Below are positions 6,350 to 15,007 of a DNA stretch of 17,672 nt, piece by piece. Location: the NCBI GenBank assembly GCA_964555675.1, contig CAZKTU010000130.1, forward strand, positions 1-17,672. Reading direction: 5' to 3'. Under the pieces are notes generated by a model. The model was not told the DNA's origin, did not search any database, and worked only from the letters and a program-made list of their open reading frames with translations. The stretch's first letter is position 1; each line of letters opens with the position of its first letter. The position numbers and the translations under genes were made by a program. The DNA comes from CAIWXH01 sp964555675. Its GTDB lineage: Bacteria > Chloroflexota > Chloroflexia > Chloroflexales > Chloroflexaceae.

Positions 6350-6557
6350 ATCCTTCGGTGATGGGTCACGATCGTAGCGTGCACCCGTCGCTGAAGGATT
6401 GACATGGGCTATTCGATGATACGCGCTCGCGTTGCTACGATTGGCGGCCGTGCTAATGCTTCATGCCCATGACTCTTGAAGGATTGGCGCGCCGCATTGC
6501 ACGATCGGCAGAGCTCACTTTCAAGTACAGCTCGGCCCTAATCGTTCGAGGTTCTAC
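6350..6557. other. Non-coding stretch between repeats
   Basis: No gene is supported on either strand. It has an 8-bp inverted repeat ATCGTAGC (6371-6378) / GCTACGAT (6434-6441) and decayed copies of the tandem unit. A short plus-strand open frame beginning at 6463 runs through the dispersed repeat downstream and is not credible as a gene. No transposase or terminal inverted repeat of a known insertion sequence is visible. Confidence 0.5.
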
Positions 6558-6719
6558 TACGAAGGGCACGAAGATCACGAAGCTACGAGAGAAGCTGTGC
6601 TGTGACGAATACATACGAGCCGCTTGCTCGGCGCAGGCGTTCAGCTTAGGCGCTGAACACGCTCAAGCCCTTCGCGCGCTGCGTGGTCTTCGTGGTAAAA
6701 ATCCGCCGCTCATTTCCGC
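6558..6719 (-). repeat. Dispersed 'acgaag' element, copy 2, with inverted ends
   Basis: The left end (6558-6582) carries three successive 9-base-spaced ACGAAG blocks (TACGAAGGG CACGAAGAT CACGAAG). The right end (6671-6719), read on the minus strand, is GCGGAAATGAG followed by ATTTTTACCACGAAGACC, matching copy 1 at 4364-4404. The two ends are imperfect inverted repeats of each other, about 160 bp apart, so the unit looks like a small non-autonomous palindromic element. It lies just downstream of the VWA gene on the minus strand and could form a large hairpin in its transcript. Confidence 0.6.
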
Positions 6720-6756
6720 CGACGCGTTCTAGCCCTGCGCGCTGCTCGCTGGCCAG

Positions 6757-9591
6757 CTACCGCTTGCGCCGCTGCTTGGCGGCGAGCAGCGCGGCCATGG
6801 GATCGTCGTCGGCGGGGGGCGCAACCGGCGGCGGAGTGCTGCTAGGGGGGACAGGTGAGGGCGATGCCGGTGCGAGTGTGGCCTCGGCGGGGGCTGGCGC
6901 GGGCTCTACGGCCGCTACGGGCCTACGCGCGCGGGCCCGCGCCGCCTGCAGGCGCTCCATGGCCGGATCGGGGGCGGCCGGCTGCGTGGCGGGGTTGGCG
7001 CGGCGCTTCGGTAGGAGGGGCGCGAGCTCCTGGCGGCTGAGGAACAGGCGCCTGAGCGCAATGTCGAGCGGCACGAGGAGCAGCGCGAGCCACAGCAGGG
7101 GCAGGCCGACCTCGGTCACGCGGCCCACCGCCTGCCCCGCGTCGGCGAAGAGCCCCGTCGCGGCCGGGTCGACGCTGCCGCCGGTCAGGGCGGCCAGCTC
7201 GTCGAGCAGCGCGGGGCCGGCGGTGCCCGGCCCGTACTCGGGCGAGTAGCTCACCACGACCCCGCCGCTCACCGCGCCGATGACCTGCCCGCCCGCGTCG
7301 AGGGCCGCCACCTGAGCCAGGTAGACGCCGGGCGCGTCGGCGGGCGCCACGGCCCTGTAGCGCCCCGGGCCGACCTGGGCGAAGCTCAGGCTGGCCCCCT
7401 GGCCGGCCGGGTCGAGCAGTCGCCCCTCGACGGCGCCCGCGGGGGTGGGGCGCCCGTCATCGCCGGCGACGAAGAGCTCGAGCACGGCCTCGCCGCCCTC
7501 GGCGCGGGCCTCGAGGCTGAGCCGGCCCGCCGTCGGCGGCGGCAGCAGGGTGTCCACCAGGCCCTGGCTGAAGGCCGGGAAGCCATCCCAGCCGAGCCAG
7601 TCGGCCGCCCACTGGCCCTTGAGGTCGCTCGTCCAGGCCAGGCTGCGCCCGAGGCCCACCTGCCAGACCGCCAGGAGCGGGTCGCCGTCGGGCGCGGTGA
7701 GGATGGTGCGGGCCGCCTCGCGCGGGGCGACCGGGTTGTAGCCGTAGAGCGGTGGCAGGCCGCCCAGCCCGCGCACCGGGGGCGCGTTGAGCGTGGTGAC
7801 GGGACCGAAGACACCCTCGGCGACATCGCGGCCGGCGGCGCGCACCGTCTCGCTGAGGAAGATGCGCGGCACGTCCTGGGCCGTCTCGACCCGATAGAAG
7901 GCCCCGCCGCCCCGCTCGGCCAGGCCCTCGAGGCTGGGGTTGGCGTCGCCGCCGATCGAGACGATCGTGACCGTGGTGCCCTCTTCGCGCATCTTGTCGA
8001 TCAGGTCGCTATAGTTGCTGTCGTCGAGCCCGTCGGTGAGCAGGATCATATGCTTGATCCTGGCGTCCGCCGCGGCCAACTCGGGCATGGCCACCTGGAT
8101 GCCCGCCCTGATATCGGTGCCGCCGCCCAGGCTCACCTGGCCCAGGGCCTCCTCGAGGGTGGCCAGCTCGGGCAGGGGCTGCATGGGCAGCACGGTCTGG
8201 GCCGCGTCGTCGAAGACATAGAGCCCGAGCTGATCGCGCGAGGCGAGCCCCTGGGCGGCGAGATAGACCGCCTCTTTGGCGAGGTTGAGCCTGATCCGGC
8301 CCGGGCCCACCGGCTCGGCCATGCTGCCGCTGCGGTCGATCACCAGGGCCAGGGCCAGGTCGGGCAGCTCTTCGTCGTCGCGCGGGTCGAGCTCGACGGG
8401 CAAGATCTCGGCGATCGGCGTGCGGCGCCACCCGCCCGCGCCGAACGACTCGCCGCCGCCGACCATCGCCAGGCCGCCGCCCTGCTCGCGCACATAGGTG
8501 GCGAGGGCGCGCTGGACCTGGGGCGCGACGGCCGAGGCGGGCGTATCGACGATGATCACCGCCGCGTACTGGCGCAGCAGGGCCTGGTCGGCCGGCGCCC
8601 GCGCCGGGTCGATGAGCTCGACATTCACCTCGCCGGCCGCGAGGGCCGCCTGCAGGGGCGCGGCGCGGTCGGGCTGGCTCGCGATGATCAGCACGCGCGG
8701 CGGGCCCTGGACCTGGGTGAAGGCCGCGCCGCTATTGTTCAGGGCCTGGCTATCGCCGGCGGCGCTGACCCGCGCCTCGAAGCGACGAAAGCCCGCCTCG
8801 CCCGCGGGCAGGCTGAGGGCCAGCTCGCTTGTGCCGGGGTCGAGCTGCACGTCCTGGGTGCTCACCAGTTCGCCGTCGGCGAAGAGCTCGACCCGAGCGG
8901 GCCCGCTCAGTTCACCCTCGAGCCTGACCACGAGCGGGATGCTCTGGCCGGCGCGAGCCGCGGCGGGCGCCTCGAGTTCGGCCACCAGCACGTCGGGGCC
9001 CGGCTCGGCGGGCAGAGTTACCACCTCGATCGGCACCCCGCGCAGGGCGGCCAGGCGCGCCGCCTCGATCGCCCGGCCCTGGTTCTCGGCGCCGTCCGAG
9101 AGCAGCACCACGCGCTTCTGTGCGTCGGCGGGCAGCAGGGCCAGCCCGAGCTGCACGGCCTCGGCGATGTCGGTGCGCGCGCCGACCACGGCCGAGGTCA
9201 GCTGCCGCAGCGGGGCGAGGGGCGCGGCCGCCCGCTCGACCGCCGGGTTGGCCCCGAAGACCACCACGGCCGCCTGGTCGGCGGGCTGCCCGGCGGCAAG
9301 GGCGTCGTTGACGTACGCAATGGCGCGCTCGCGCTGCGCGGGCGCGACCGAGTCGCTTCCGTCGATCAGGAAGACCACCGCCGTATCCTCGACGGCCCGC
9401 ACAACCTGGGCCCCGGCCACGGCCAGGGCCAGGCAGATCACGATAAGGCTGCGCGCGGCGAGCAGGGCCAGGGTGCGTCCGCGCCCCAGCCGCCCGCTGG
9501 CGAAGGCCCGCGTAACCCAGGCGAGCAGCCAGATCAACGGCACGGCGAGCAGGAGCCAGAGGTAGACTGGGTAGATAAAGCTGAGGGACAT
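6757..9591 (-). CDS. Membrane-anchored protein with two VWA domains (paralogue A)
   Basis: A 944-residue protein. Two hydrophobic helices lie at about 8-27 and 41-62. The first VWA domain (about 70-195) has a MIDAS motif D77-G-S79-D-S81, T140 and D166. A beta-rich segment (200-295) and a Rossmann-like, glutamine-amidotransferase-type segment (297-400, GGGLAMVGGGESFGAGG) follow. The second VWA domain (about 411-585) has D419-R-S421-G-S423, T492 and D520. Next come a conserved QVGLGRSLAWTSDLKGQW block and a C-terminal helix (about 829-848). The last 95 residues are a cytoplasmic Pro/Ala-rich tail ending in KQRRKR, which the paralogue lacks. VWA domains bind partners through a metal ion; both sites look intact. 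Proteins of this build resemble BatA/BatB-like stress or surface proteins, but no precise role is known to me. The start is supported by alignment with the paralogue (SLSFIYP versus GLSFVYP) and by a leaderless promoter. Confidence 0.88.
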   Translation of the reverse strand: MSLSFIYPVYLWLLLAVPLIWLLAWVTRAFASGRLGRGRTLALLAARSLIVICLALAVAGAQVVRAVEDTAVVFLIDGSDSVAPAQRERAIAYVNDALAAGQPADQAAVVVFGANPAVERAAAPLAPLRQLTSAVVGARTDIAEAVQLGLALLPADAQKRVVLLSDGAENQGRAIEAARLAALRGVPIEVVTLPAEPGPDVLVAELEAPAAARAGQSIPLVVRLEGELSGPARVELFADGELVSTQDVQLDPGTSELALSLPAGEAGFRRFEARVSAAGDSQALNNSGAAFTQVQGPPRVLIIASQPDRAAPLQAALAAGEVNVELIDPARAPADQALLRQYAAVIIVDTPASAVAPQVQRALATYVREQGGGLAMVGGGESFGAGGWRRTPIAEILPVELDPRDDEELPDLALALVIDRSGSMAEPVGPGRIRLNLAKEAVYLAAQGLASRDQLGLYVFDDAAQTVLPMQPLPELATLEEALGQVSLGGGTDIRAGIQVAMPELAAADARIKHMILLTDGLDDSNYSDLIDKMREEGTTVTIVSIGGDANPSLEGLAERGGGAFYRVETAQDVPRIFLSETVRAAGRDVAEGVFGPVTTLNAPPVRGLGGLPPLYGYNPVAPREAARTILTAPDGDPLLAVWQVGLGRSLAWTSDLKGQWAADWLGWDGFPAFSQGLVDTLLPPPTAGRLSLEARAEGGEAVLELFVAGDDGRPTPAGAVEGRLLDPAGQGASLSFAQVGPGRYRAVAPADAPGVYLAQVAALDAGGQVIGAVSGGVVVSYSPEYGPGTAGPALLDELAALTGGSVDPAATGLFADAGQAVGRVTEVGLPLLWLALLLVPLDIALRRLFLSRQELAPLLPKRRANPATQPAAPDPAMERLQAARARARRPVAAVEPAPAPAEATLAPASPSPVPPSSTPPPVAPPADDDPMAALLAAKQRRKR

Positions 9592-9596
9592 GCTTT

Positions 9597-9625
9597 ATTA
9601 TCGCACAGAGCCCGGAGCCAATCAA
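9597..9625 (-). promoter_or_regulatory. Promoter for a leaderless mRNA of VWA paralogue A
   Basis: On the minus strand TTGATT (9620-9625) and GATAAT (9597-9602) are exactly 17 bp apart, and only five bases (AAAGC) separate the -10 box from the ATG at 9589-9591. The start site would fall on or next to the A of the ATG. There is no Shine-Dalgarno before it. The -35 box contains the TGA stop codon (9622-9624) of the upstream phosphatase gene. Confidence 0.65.
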
Positions 9626-12600
9626 CTTACCCGCACGACGACCAGGGTCATATCATCGTGGGTGGGCATCCCCTCGCTGAAGGCGTGGACTTCGGCGACG
9701 ATGCGGTCGATCAGGGCGAGGGGCGGCAGGTGGCCCCAGGCCTGCAGCAGTCGCTCGAGGCGCTCGAAGCCGAACAGCTCGCGGCACTGGTCGTGGGCCT
9801 CGACGATCCCGTCGGTGTAGAAGACGATCGTGTCGCCGGGGCCGATCGTGATCTCAGTCTGCCCGAACTCGGCCTGGTCGCTGAGGCCGAGGGGCAGCGA
9901 CTGGGGGCTGTCGATGAAACTGGTCGTGCCGTCGGTGTGGCGCAACAATGGCGTCAGCTGCCCCGCCGAGGCCAGAACCAGGCGGCCGCGATCGACGTCG
10001 ATCAGGGCGTAGCTGAGGGCGACGAAGCTGTTGTGGGGCACATCGTCGACCAGCCAGCGGTTGGTCTCGGTGAGCACGACCCAGGGCGTCTCGTGGTTGC
10101 GGGCCTCTGAGCGGGCCGTCGAGCGAGCGACCGCCATGAGCATGGCCGCGGGCAGCGACTTGCCGCTCACATCGCCGACCACCACCCCGACGCGAGCCCC
10201 GAGGTCGATCAGGTCGTAGAAATCGCCGCCGGTCTCGCGGGCGGGCAGACAGCGGGCGGCCAGCTCGAGGCCGCGGACCGCGGGCAGCTCGCGTGGGAAG
10301 AGGTTCGACTGGATGCGCCGGGCGATCTCGAGCTCCTGCTCGACGCGGGTCACCGACTCCTGGTAGAGCTGGGCGTTCTCGAGGGCGAGGGCGGCGTGGT
10401 TGGCGAAGGTGCGGGCCACCTCGATGTCGCGCTCGGTGAACAGGCGCGCGGGGATGGTGGCGGCCTGGGCGACCAGGTCGCGCGGGAGGCGCGAGTCGAT
10501 ATTGAGCACGCCCAGCACGCGGCCGCGGGCGATCAGGGGCACGCCCAGCCACGAGCGGATGTTGGCGGCCGTAGGGATATTCATCCAGGCCGCGCTGCCC
10601 TGACCCTGGACATAGAGCAGCGGCTCGCGCCTGCGGGCCACGGCCCCGGCGGCGCTGCCCTCGAGGGGCAGGGCCAGGCCGCGCGGCTCGGACTCGGCGG
10701 GCCAGCCCTTGAAGGCGACCATGCGCAGCCACGCGCCGTCGAGCAGCATGATCGAGGCGGTGTCGAAGCTGATCAGCTTGCCCAGCTCCTCGAGCACAAG
10801 GCGCAGCACCTCGTCGGGGTCGAACGAGCTCGAGAGCACGCGGGCCATCTCGCGCAGGGTCTCGGCGGTGCGCCGCTGCTCCTGCTCGGCGGCGAAGAGC
10901 TGGGCGTTTTCGACGGCCGCGGCGATCGAGGTGGCCACGGTCATCATCAGCTCGAGCTCCTCGTCGCTGAAGATCAGCGGGCCGTTGTAGCTATCGAGGG
11001 AGATCGAGCCGAAGACCCTGTCGCGGCTGATCAGCGGCACGATCACCAGGGACTCGATGCCCAGCGAGCGCCAGAGCTCGCGCGAGGCTGCGGCCAGGGG
11101 GTCGCGCTCGAAGTCGGTGATCACCACGGGGCGGCGGGTCTCGGCGAGGCGCCTGATCACCAGGTTCTCGCGCAGGTCGAGCTCGAGGCCGAGGATCCCG
11201 GTGCTGGGGTACTCGGCGGCGATCTGGCCGCGGCTCTCGCCGGTGAGGATGACCGTGCCGGTGTGGTCGGCCCAGAAGAGCTGCACCAGCTCGCGAGCGG
11301 CCAGGTCGAGGATCTCTTGCTGGTCGAGGCGGGCCGAGAGCACCGAGGAGATGCGGTGGACCAGCTCGATGCGGTGGGCCTGGCGCTCGGCGGCCTCGGC
11401 GTGGGCCTGGGCCTCGATCAGCAGGCGCTCGCGCTCCTGGAAGAGCCGCACCTTCTGCACGCCCAGGCTGATATGGCTGGCCACCTGGCTGAGGAAGTCG
11501 ATCGTGCCGCTGTCGTAGCGGTAGGCCCTGTAGTCCTGGATCGAGAGCACCCCGATCAGCTCGCCGTCGCGGGCGACCACCGGCACGCCGGCCCACGAGC
11601 GCACGGGGTTGGCGGGGCCGATCGCCCGCGGCTCGATCCCGCGCCTGAGCAGCTCGCCGCGCTGCTCGAGCAGGTCGTGGAAGAGCAGGGGCTCGCGGCT
11701 CGCGAGGATCCAGTCGCCCATCGAGCCGGGGGTGACCGTGCGGCCCACCAGGTCGATCGGCACCCACTGGCCCTCCTCGACGAAGACGGCGTTGGTGATC
11801 AGGCTCGAGTCGGGCTCGCAGATCAGCAGGGCGAAGACCGAGGGCGCGGCCAGGTCGCTGAAGACCCGATAGACCTCGGCGAGCATCTGGTCGAGGTCGG
11901 ACGAGGCGGTGATCTGCTTGCCGATCTGGCCGATCGCCTCGAGCTCGGCGATCTGGCGCTCGCGCTGGGTGAGCAGCCGGACGTTCTGGATGTGCAAGGC
12001 CACCTGGGCGGCGACATTCTGCAGGAACGACTCGTCGCGGGCGCTGAACTGGCCGGGGGTATAGCTCTGGACGCTCATCTGGCCGATCAGGCGGCCGTCG
12101 CGGTCGCGCAGGGGCACGCCCAGCCACGAGCGCGAGGGGCGCTGCGAGCCCGTGGGCGCGCCCTGGACATCGGGAAGGGTATGAATCTCGGCGGGCAGGT
12201 CGCTGAAGCGCATGGCCTTGCCGGTGCGCAGCAGGTGGGCGGTGAGCGAGTGCGGGGGCGGGGGCTGGTTGGCCCAGTCGGTATAGACCTCGCCCTCGTC
12301 GATGGTCAGCCCATCGGTGACCACGCCCCGCTCGGGGTCGTAGATAATCATCGAGAAGACATCAATCGGCATGAAGACGCGTAGGGCGTCGTAGACGCAG
12401 CGCTGTACGGCGGCCACATCGCCGGCGCTCGAGGCGGCGCTGCTGACCTCGCCGAGGGCCCGCAGCTCGGCGATCTGGCGCTCGCGCTGGTCGAGCAGAC
12501 GCAGGTTCTCGACCACGATCGCGATCTGATAGGCCACGGACTGGGCGAGGCTGACCTCGTGGTCGCTGAAGTCGCGCGGGTCGAAGCCGAACAGGCTCAG

Positions 12601-13611
12601 GGTGCCGATCACCACCGAGCCGATGGTGAGGGGCAGGATGAGCGAGCTCTCGAAGGGCGGGAAGACCTCCCAGGGCAGGCTGGCGTTTCTGTAGCGCTCG
12701 CGCCAGGCCCGCGCGACGATCGTCGGCCTGCCGGTCTCGACCACCTCGCGGATGGGGCTCGAGACCAGGGGCGAGCGGCCGGTGCGCTGAGTGTAGGCCT
12801 CGGAGAAGCCGCGCTGGGCGTAGAGCACCAGGTTGGTGCGGCCCTCGTCGAGCAGGCGCACATTGCCGGCCTCGAGGCGGAACAGGCTGAGCACCACGTC
12901 GAGGGCGTTGCCGAGCAGGGTCGGCAGGGGCTGGCGCTCGACAAGGCCGGCCGAGATCGCGCTGAGGGCGTCGATCTCCTCGGTGCGGGCGGCCACCTGG
13001 GCCTCGAGGGCCCCGCTGAGGCGGCCCATGCGCTCGATCAGGGCCACATTCTCGAGGGCCACGGCGATCACATTGGCCATGCGCTGCAGCAGATCGCGCG
13101 AGGCCTCGCTGTAGACCCCGATCTGGTAGCTCTGGATCGAGATCACGCCGACCGACTCCTGGCCGATCAGCAGGGGCACGCCGAGCCACGAGCGCGAGCG
13201 CTTCTCGCGGTTGCCGAAGGGCGTAGTCGGCTGGCCGGGGCTGAGCTCGGCGGCCAGGTCGCGGAAGAGCAGGGGCTGGCCGCTGTGGATGATCTTGCCG
13301 GTGATATGGCCGTAGGGGGTGTCCTCGATGTACTGGACTTGGTCCTCGTCGACCAGCAGGGCGCACTTGAAGTAGTCGGGCCGCTCGTCGCAGAAGGCGA
13401 AGTAGGCGGCGTCGAAGCTGAAGACCGTGGCCAGTTCGGCCCTGAGGGTGTGGAAGATCGCCCGGAAGTCGGGGCGCTCGCGGCAGGCCAGGCTGATATT
13501 GTAGAGCGCGGCGAGCACGCGCTGATCGCGCTCCTGCTGGCGGCGCAGCAGGTCGCGCTGGCGCTCGAGCTCGAGGACAAAATGGTTGCGCCTGGCGACG
13601 GGCCTGGACAT
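9622..13611 (-). CDS. Six-GAF-domain SpoIIE/PP2C-type serine phosphatase (RsbU-like)
   Basis: A 1329-residue soluble protein with no membrane helices. Six GAF domains can be laid out at about 35-192, 214-371, 384-545, 557-725, 750-905 and 918-1083, joined by short helical linkers rich in R/E/Q. A SpoIIE-type PP2C domain fills 1090-1329. The acidic metal ligands are present: GGDFYD (D1130), GDVSG (D1147), YTDG (D1267) and HDD (D1319/D1320). The preceding helix EQELEIARRIQSNLFPRELP is the usual linker of RsbU-like enzymes. Such phosphatases dephosphorylate STAS anti-anti-sigma proteins, so this is probably the sensory input of a partner-switching system; no STAS or anti-sigma kinase gene lies in the window. 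The linkers after GAF2 and GAF3 both read RERQIAEL, a sign of internal duplication. The start has AGAGG ten bases upstream. It probably shares a transcript with the YgfZ-like gene 99 bases upstream. Confidence 0.93.
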   Translation of the reverse strand: MSRPVARRNHFVLELERQRDLLRRQQERDQRVLAALYNISLACRERPDFRAIFHTLRAELATVFSFDAAYFAFCDERPDYFKCALLVDEDQVQYIEDTPYGHITGKIIHSGQPLLFRDLAAELSPGQPTTPFGNREKRSRSWLGVPLLIGQESVGVISIQSYQIGVYSEASRDLLQRMANVIAVALENVALIERMGRLSGALEAQVAARTEEIDALSAISAGLVERQPLPTLLGNALDVVLSLFRLEAGNVRLLDEGRTNLVLYAQRGFSEAYTQRTGRSPLVSSPIREVVETGRPTIVARAWRERYRNASLPWEVFPPFESSLILPLTIGSVVIGTLSLFGFDPRDFSDHEVSLAQSVAYQIAIVVENLRLLDQRERQIAELRALGEVSSAASSAGDVAAVQRCVYDALRVFMPIDVFSMIIYDPERGVVTDGLTIDEGEVYTDWANQPPPPHSLTAHLLRTGKAMRFSDLPAEIHTLPDVQGAPTGSQRPSRSWLGVPLRDRDGRLIGQMSVQSYTPGQFSARDESFLQNVAAQVALHIQNVRLLTQRERQIAELEAIGQIGKQITASSDLDQMLAEVYRVFSDLAAPSVFALLICEPDSSLITNAVFVEEGQWVPIDLVGRTVTPGSMGDWILASREPLLFHDLLEQRGELLRRGIEPRAIGPANPVRSWAGVPVVARDGELIGVLSIQDYRAYRYDSGTIDFLSQVASHISLGVQKVRLFQERERLLIEAQAHAEAAERQAHRIELVHRISSVLSARLDQQEILDLAARELVQLFWADHTGTVILTGESRGQIAAEYPSTGILGLELDLRENLVIRRLAETRRPVVITDFERDPLAAASRELWRSLGIESLVIVPLISRDRVFGSISLDSYNGPLIFSDEELELMMTVATSIAAAVENAQLFAAEQEQRRTAETLREMARVLSSSFDPDEVLRLVLEELGKLISFDTASIMLLDGAWLRMVAFKGWPAESEPRGLALPLEGSAAGAVARRREPLLYVQGQGSAAWMNIPTAANIRSWLGVPLIARGRVLGVLNIDSRLPRDLVAQAATIPARLFTERDIEVARTFANHAALALENAQLYQESVTRVEQELEIARRIQSNLFPRELPAVRGLELAARCLPARETGGDFYDLIDLGARVGVVVGDVSGKSLPAAMLMAVARSTARSEARNHETPWVVLTETNRWLVDDVPHNSFVALSYALIDVDRGRLVLASAGQLTPLLRHTDGTTSFIDSPQSLPLGLSDQAEFGQTEITIGPGDTIVFYTDGIVEAHDQCRELFGFERLERLLQAWGHLPPLALIDRIVAEVHAFSEGMPTHDDMTLVVVRVS

Positions 13612-13710
13612 GCTGGGCGATCCTCTACCTCGGCGACCGGGGCTCGGCGCGCGGCCTCCATCTGGAGCGGCGTCTGACCGGCGTTTCCTGCTGTCGCTCG
13701 CCTCCTGGCC

Positions 13711-14724
13711 TCAGCCCGCGAAGGGCAACTCGACGACCTCGGCCTCGGCCCCGGCGGCGCGCAGGCGCGTGCCGGGCGCCACGTGGGCGGTGCGCACATA
13801 GGCCAGGCCGATCAGCCCGTGGCGCGGCGACTCGACGACGCTGGTCAGGTCGCCCGCCTCTTTGCCGGCGACGTCGAGCTTCGCGAGGGGGCCCTCGCCG
13901 GGCTCGGTCGGCAGCGCGGGCGGCGCGGCGAAGCGCAGGCCGCGCAGACTCTTGGCGAGGCGGCCGCGGCTCTCCATCCTGGCGATGATCTCCTGGCCGA
14001 CGTAGCAGCCCTTCTTGAAGCTGACCGCGCCCCACAGGCCCGTCTCGAGGGGGATGTACTCCTGCGAGAGCTCGCGGCCGTAGGCCCCGTAGCCGGCCTC
14101 GACGCGCAGCACCTCGTGGGTGGCTTCGTCGAGGGTCTGGGCCCCGTCGGCCTTGAGGGCCGCGCCAAGCTCGGCCAGGGTCGCGGGCGGGGCGATCAGC
14201 CAGAAGCCCGCCCCGCCGAGGGGGTTGCAGCGCGCGACGTAGACACTCGCCTCGCCCCATGCCGCGACGGCGATGCCCTGGGCCGGCAGCTCGGCGCCGG
14301 GCAGGCCGCGGGCCGCCAGCAGGCCGGCGGCCTGGGGGCCGTAGAGAGTCAGCTGGCCGAGGCTGGCCGTGGCGTCCTCGAGCTTGACCTTATCGTTGAA
14401 GAAGATATTCTTGCGCAGGTGGCTGTGGAGAGCCGGGCCGCGGCCGGGGCTGCTGATCAGCAGCAGGGCGTCGTCGAGGGCGCGCACGCTGAGCAGGTCG
14501 ATGATGCGCCCGATCGGCGTGGTCAGGACCGTCTCGGCGCCCTGGCCCGGGGCGAGGCCCTCGATCTGGTTGGTCGAAAGGCGGTGCAGCAGGGCCGCGC
14601 GGTCGCGGTCGCGCATGAAGATGCGCCCCCGCGCGTCGCTCGCATACAGGGCTGCCCCGTCGAGCGCGGCGCTGTAGGCCCGCAGGTCGGCGTGGGGGAT
14701 CGCGACAGTCGTGGTCTCGCTCAT
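13711..14724 (-). CDS. ygfZ: YgfZ/GcvT-like folate-binding protein
   Basis: A 337-residue protein with the fold family of the glycine-cleavage T protein. The hallmark of the YgfZ subgroup, KGCYVGQE, is present near residue 238 as FKKGCYVGQEIIARMESRG, with the conserved Cys. The N-terminal region has RDRAALLHRLSTNQIEGLAPGQG and LTTPIGRIIDLLSV, matching the family's HRLxTN...G and TxxGRI blocks. YgfZ-type proteins bind tetrahydrofolate and help maintain certain Fe-S enzymes, including tRNA-modifying MiaB. No glycine-cleavage partner genes are nearby, which favours YgfZ over true GcvT. The Shine-Dalgarno upstream of the ATG is weak. It is the first gene of a minus-strand run followed by the phosphatase and VWA paralogue A. 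A link in function with them is not evident. Confidence 0.9.
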   Translation of the reverse strand: MSETTTVAIPHADLRAYSAALDGAALYASDARGRIFMRDRDRAALLHRLSTNQIEGLAPGQGAETVLTTPIGRIIDLLSVRALDDALLLISSPGRGPALHSHLRKNIFFNDKVKLEDATASLGQLTLYGPQAAGLLAARGLPGAELPAQGIAVAAWGEASVYVARCNPLGGAGFWLIAPPATLAELGAALKADGAQTLDEATHEVLRVEAGYGAYGRELSQEYIPLETGLWGAVSFKKGCYVGQEIIARMESRGRLAKSLRGLRFAAPPALPTEPGEGPLAKLDVAGKEAGDLTSVVESPRHGLIGLAYVRTAHVAPGTRLRAAGAEAEVVELPFAG

Positions 14725-14788
14725 GGCTGGTTTCCGTTGTCTGGGTCTCGGCGCCGCAACGCGGCCTCTTTACCGAACCTTCACCATC

Positions 14789-14797
14789 ATCATACCA
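14789..14797 (-). promoter_or_regulatory. Possible extended -10 promoter of the ygfZ-like gene
   Basis: The minus strand reads TGGTATGAT, a TGn-extended -10 box. The start would fall near 14782, about 57 bases before the ATG at 14724. The -35 region is GC-rich and poor. It is the best candidate in the 280-base divergent intergenic region. Confidence 0.35.
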
Positions 14798-14903
14798 CAG
14801 GGGCCGGGCCAACCGGGGGTCCCGAGCGACGCATGGCCGCGCCCATGATACCACTTCGGGTCAAAATCCTCTGGTTAAAGATGTAAAAAATCACCCCCGC
14901 GCC

Positions 14904-14932
14904 TTGATGTGCGGGCCGCGAATCGGTACAAT
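14904..14932 (+). promoter_or_regulatory. Sigma-70-type promoter of VWA paralogue B
   Basis: TTGATG (14904-14909) and TACAAT (14927-14932) are exactly 17 bp apart. The start would be near 14939, giving a leader of about 65 bases to the TTG start codon. The first four -35 bases equal those of the promoter of paralogue A. Confidence 0.6.
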
Positions 14933-14995
14933 ACTTGCTACACCCTGCGGCAGCTTCCTGCCACCTAACCCCATACGGCGCGCTCCCCGGAAAGC

Positions 14996-15007
14996 GAGGC
15001 CCCCTTG
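14996..15007 (+). promoter_or_regulatory. Ribosome binding site and TTG start codon of VWA paralogue B
   Basis: GAGG at 14996-14999 lies five bases before TTG at 15005-15007. Translation from this TTG gives MPGLSFVYPEMLWLM, which lines up with MSLSFIYPVYLWLLL of paralogue A. The next ATG (15035) would remove the conserved opening and part of the first helix, so TTG is the likely start. Confidence 0.7.

Noticed and set aside
6013..6405. Minus-strand open frames with heptapeptide repeats spanning the N gap
   Set aside because: They run through undetermined bases, and their repeats come from the 21-bp tandem array whose unit length is a multiple of three.
6399..6427. Promoter from TTGACA at 6399-6404
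   Set aside because: No -10 box lies 16-18 bp downstream (the bases there are GC-rich) and no gene follows on that strand.
6463..6732. 89-codon plus-strand open frame
   Set aside because: It translates the dispersed acgaag element (TTKGTKITK and LRGLRGKN peptides), has no convincing ribosome binding site and no protein-like composition.
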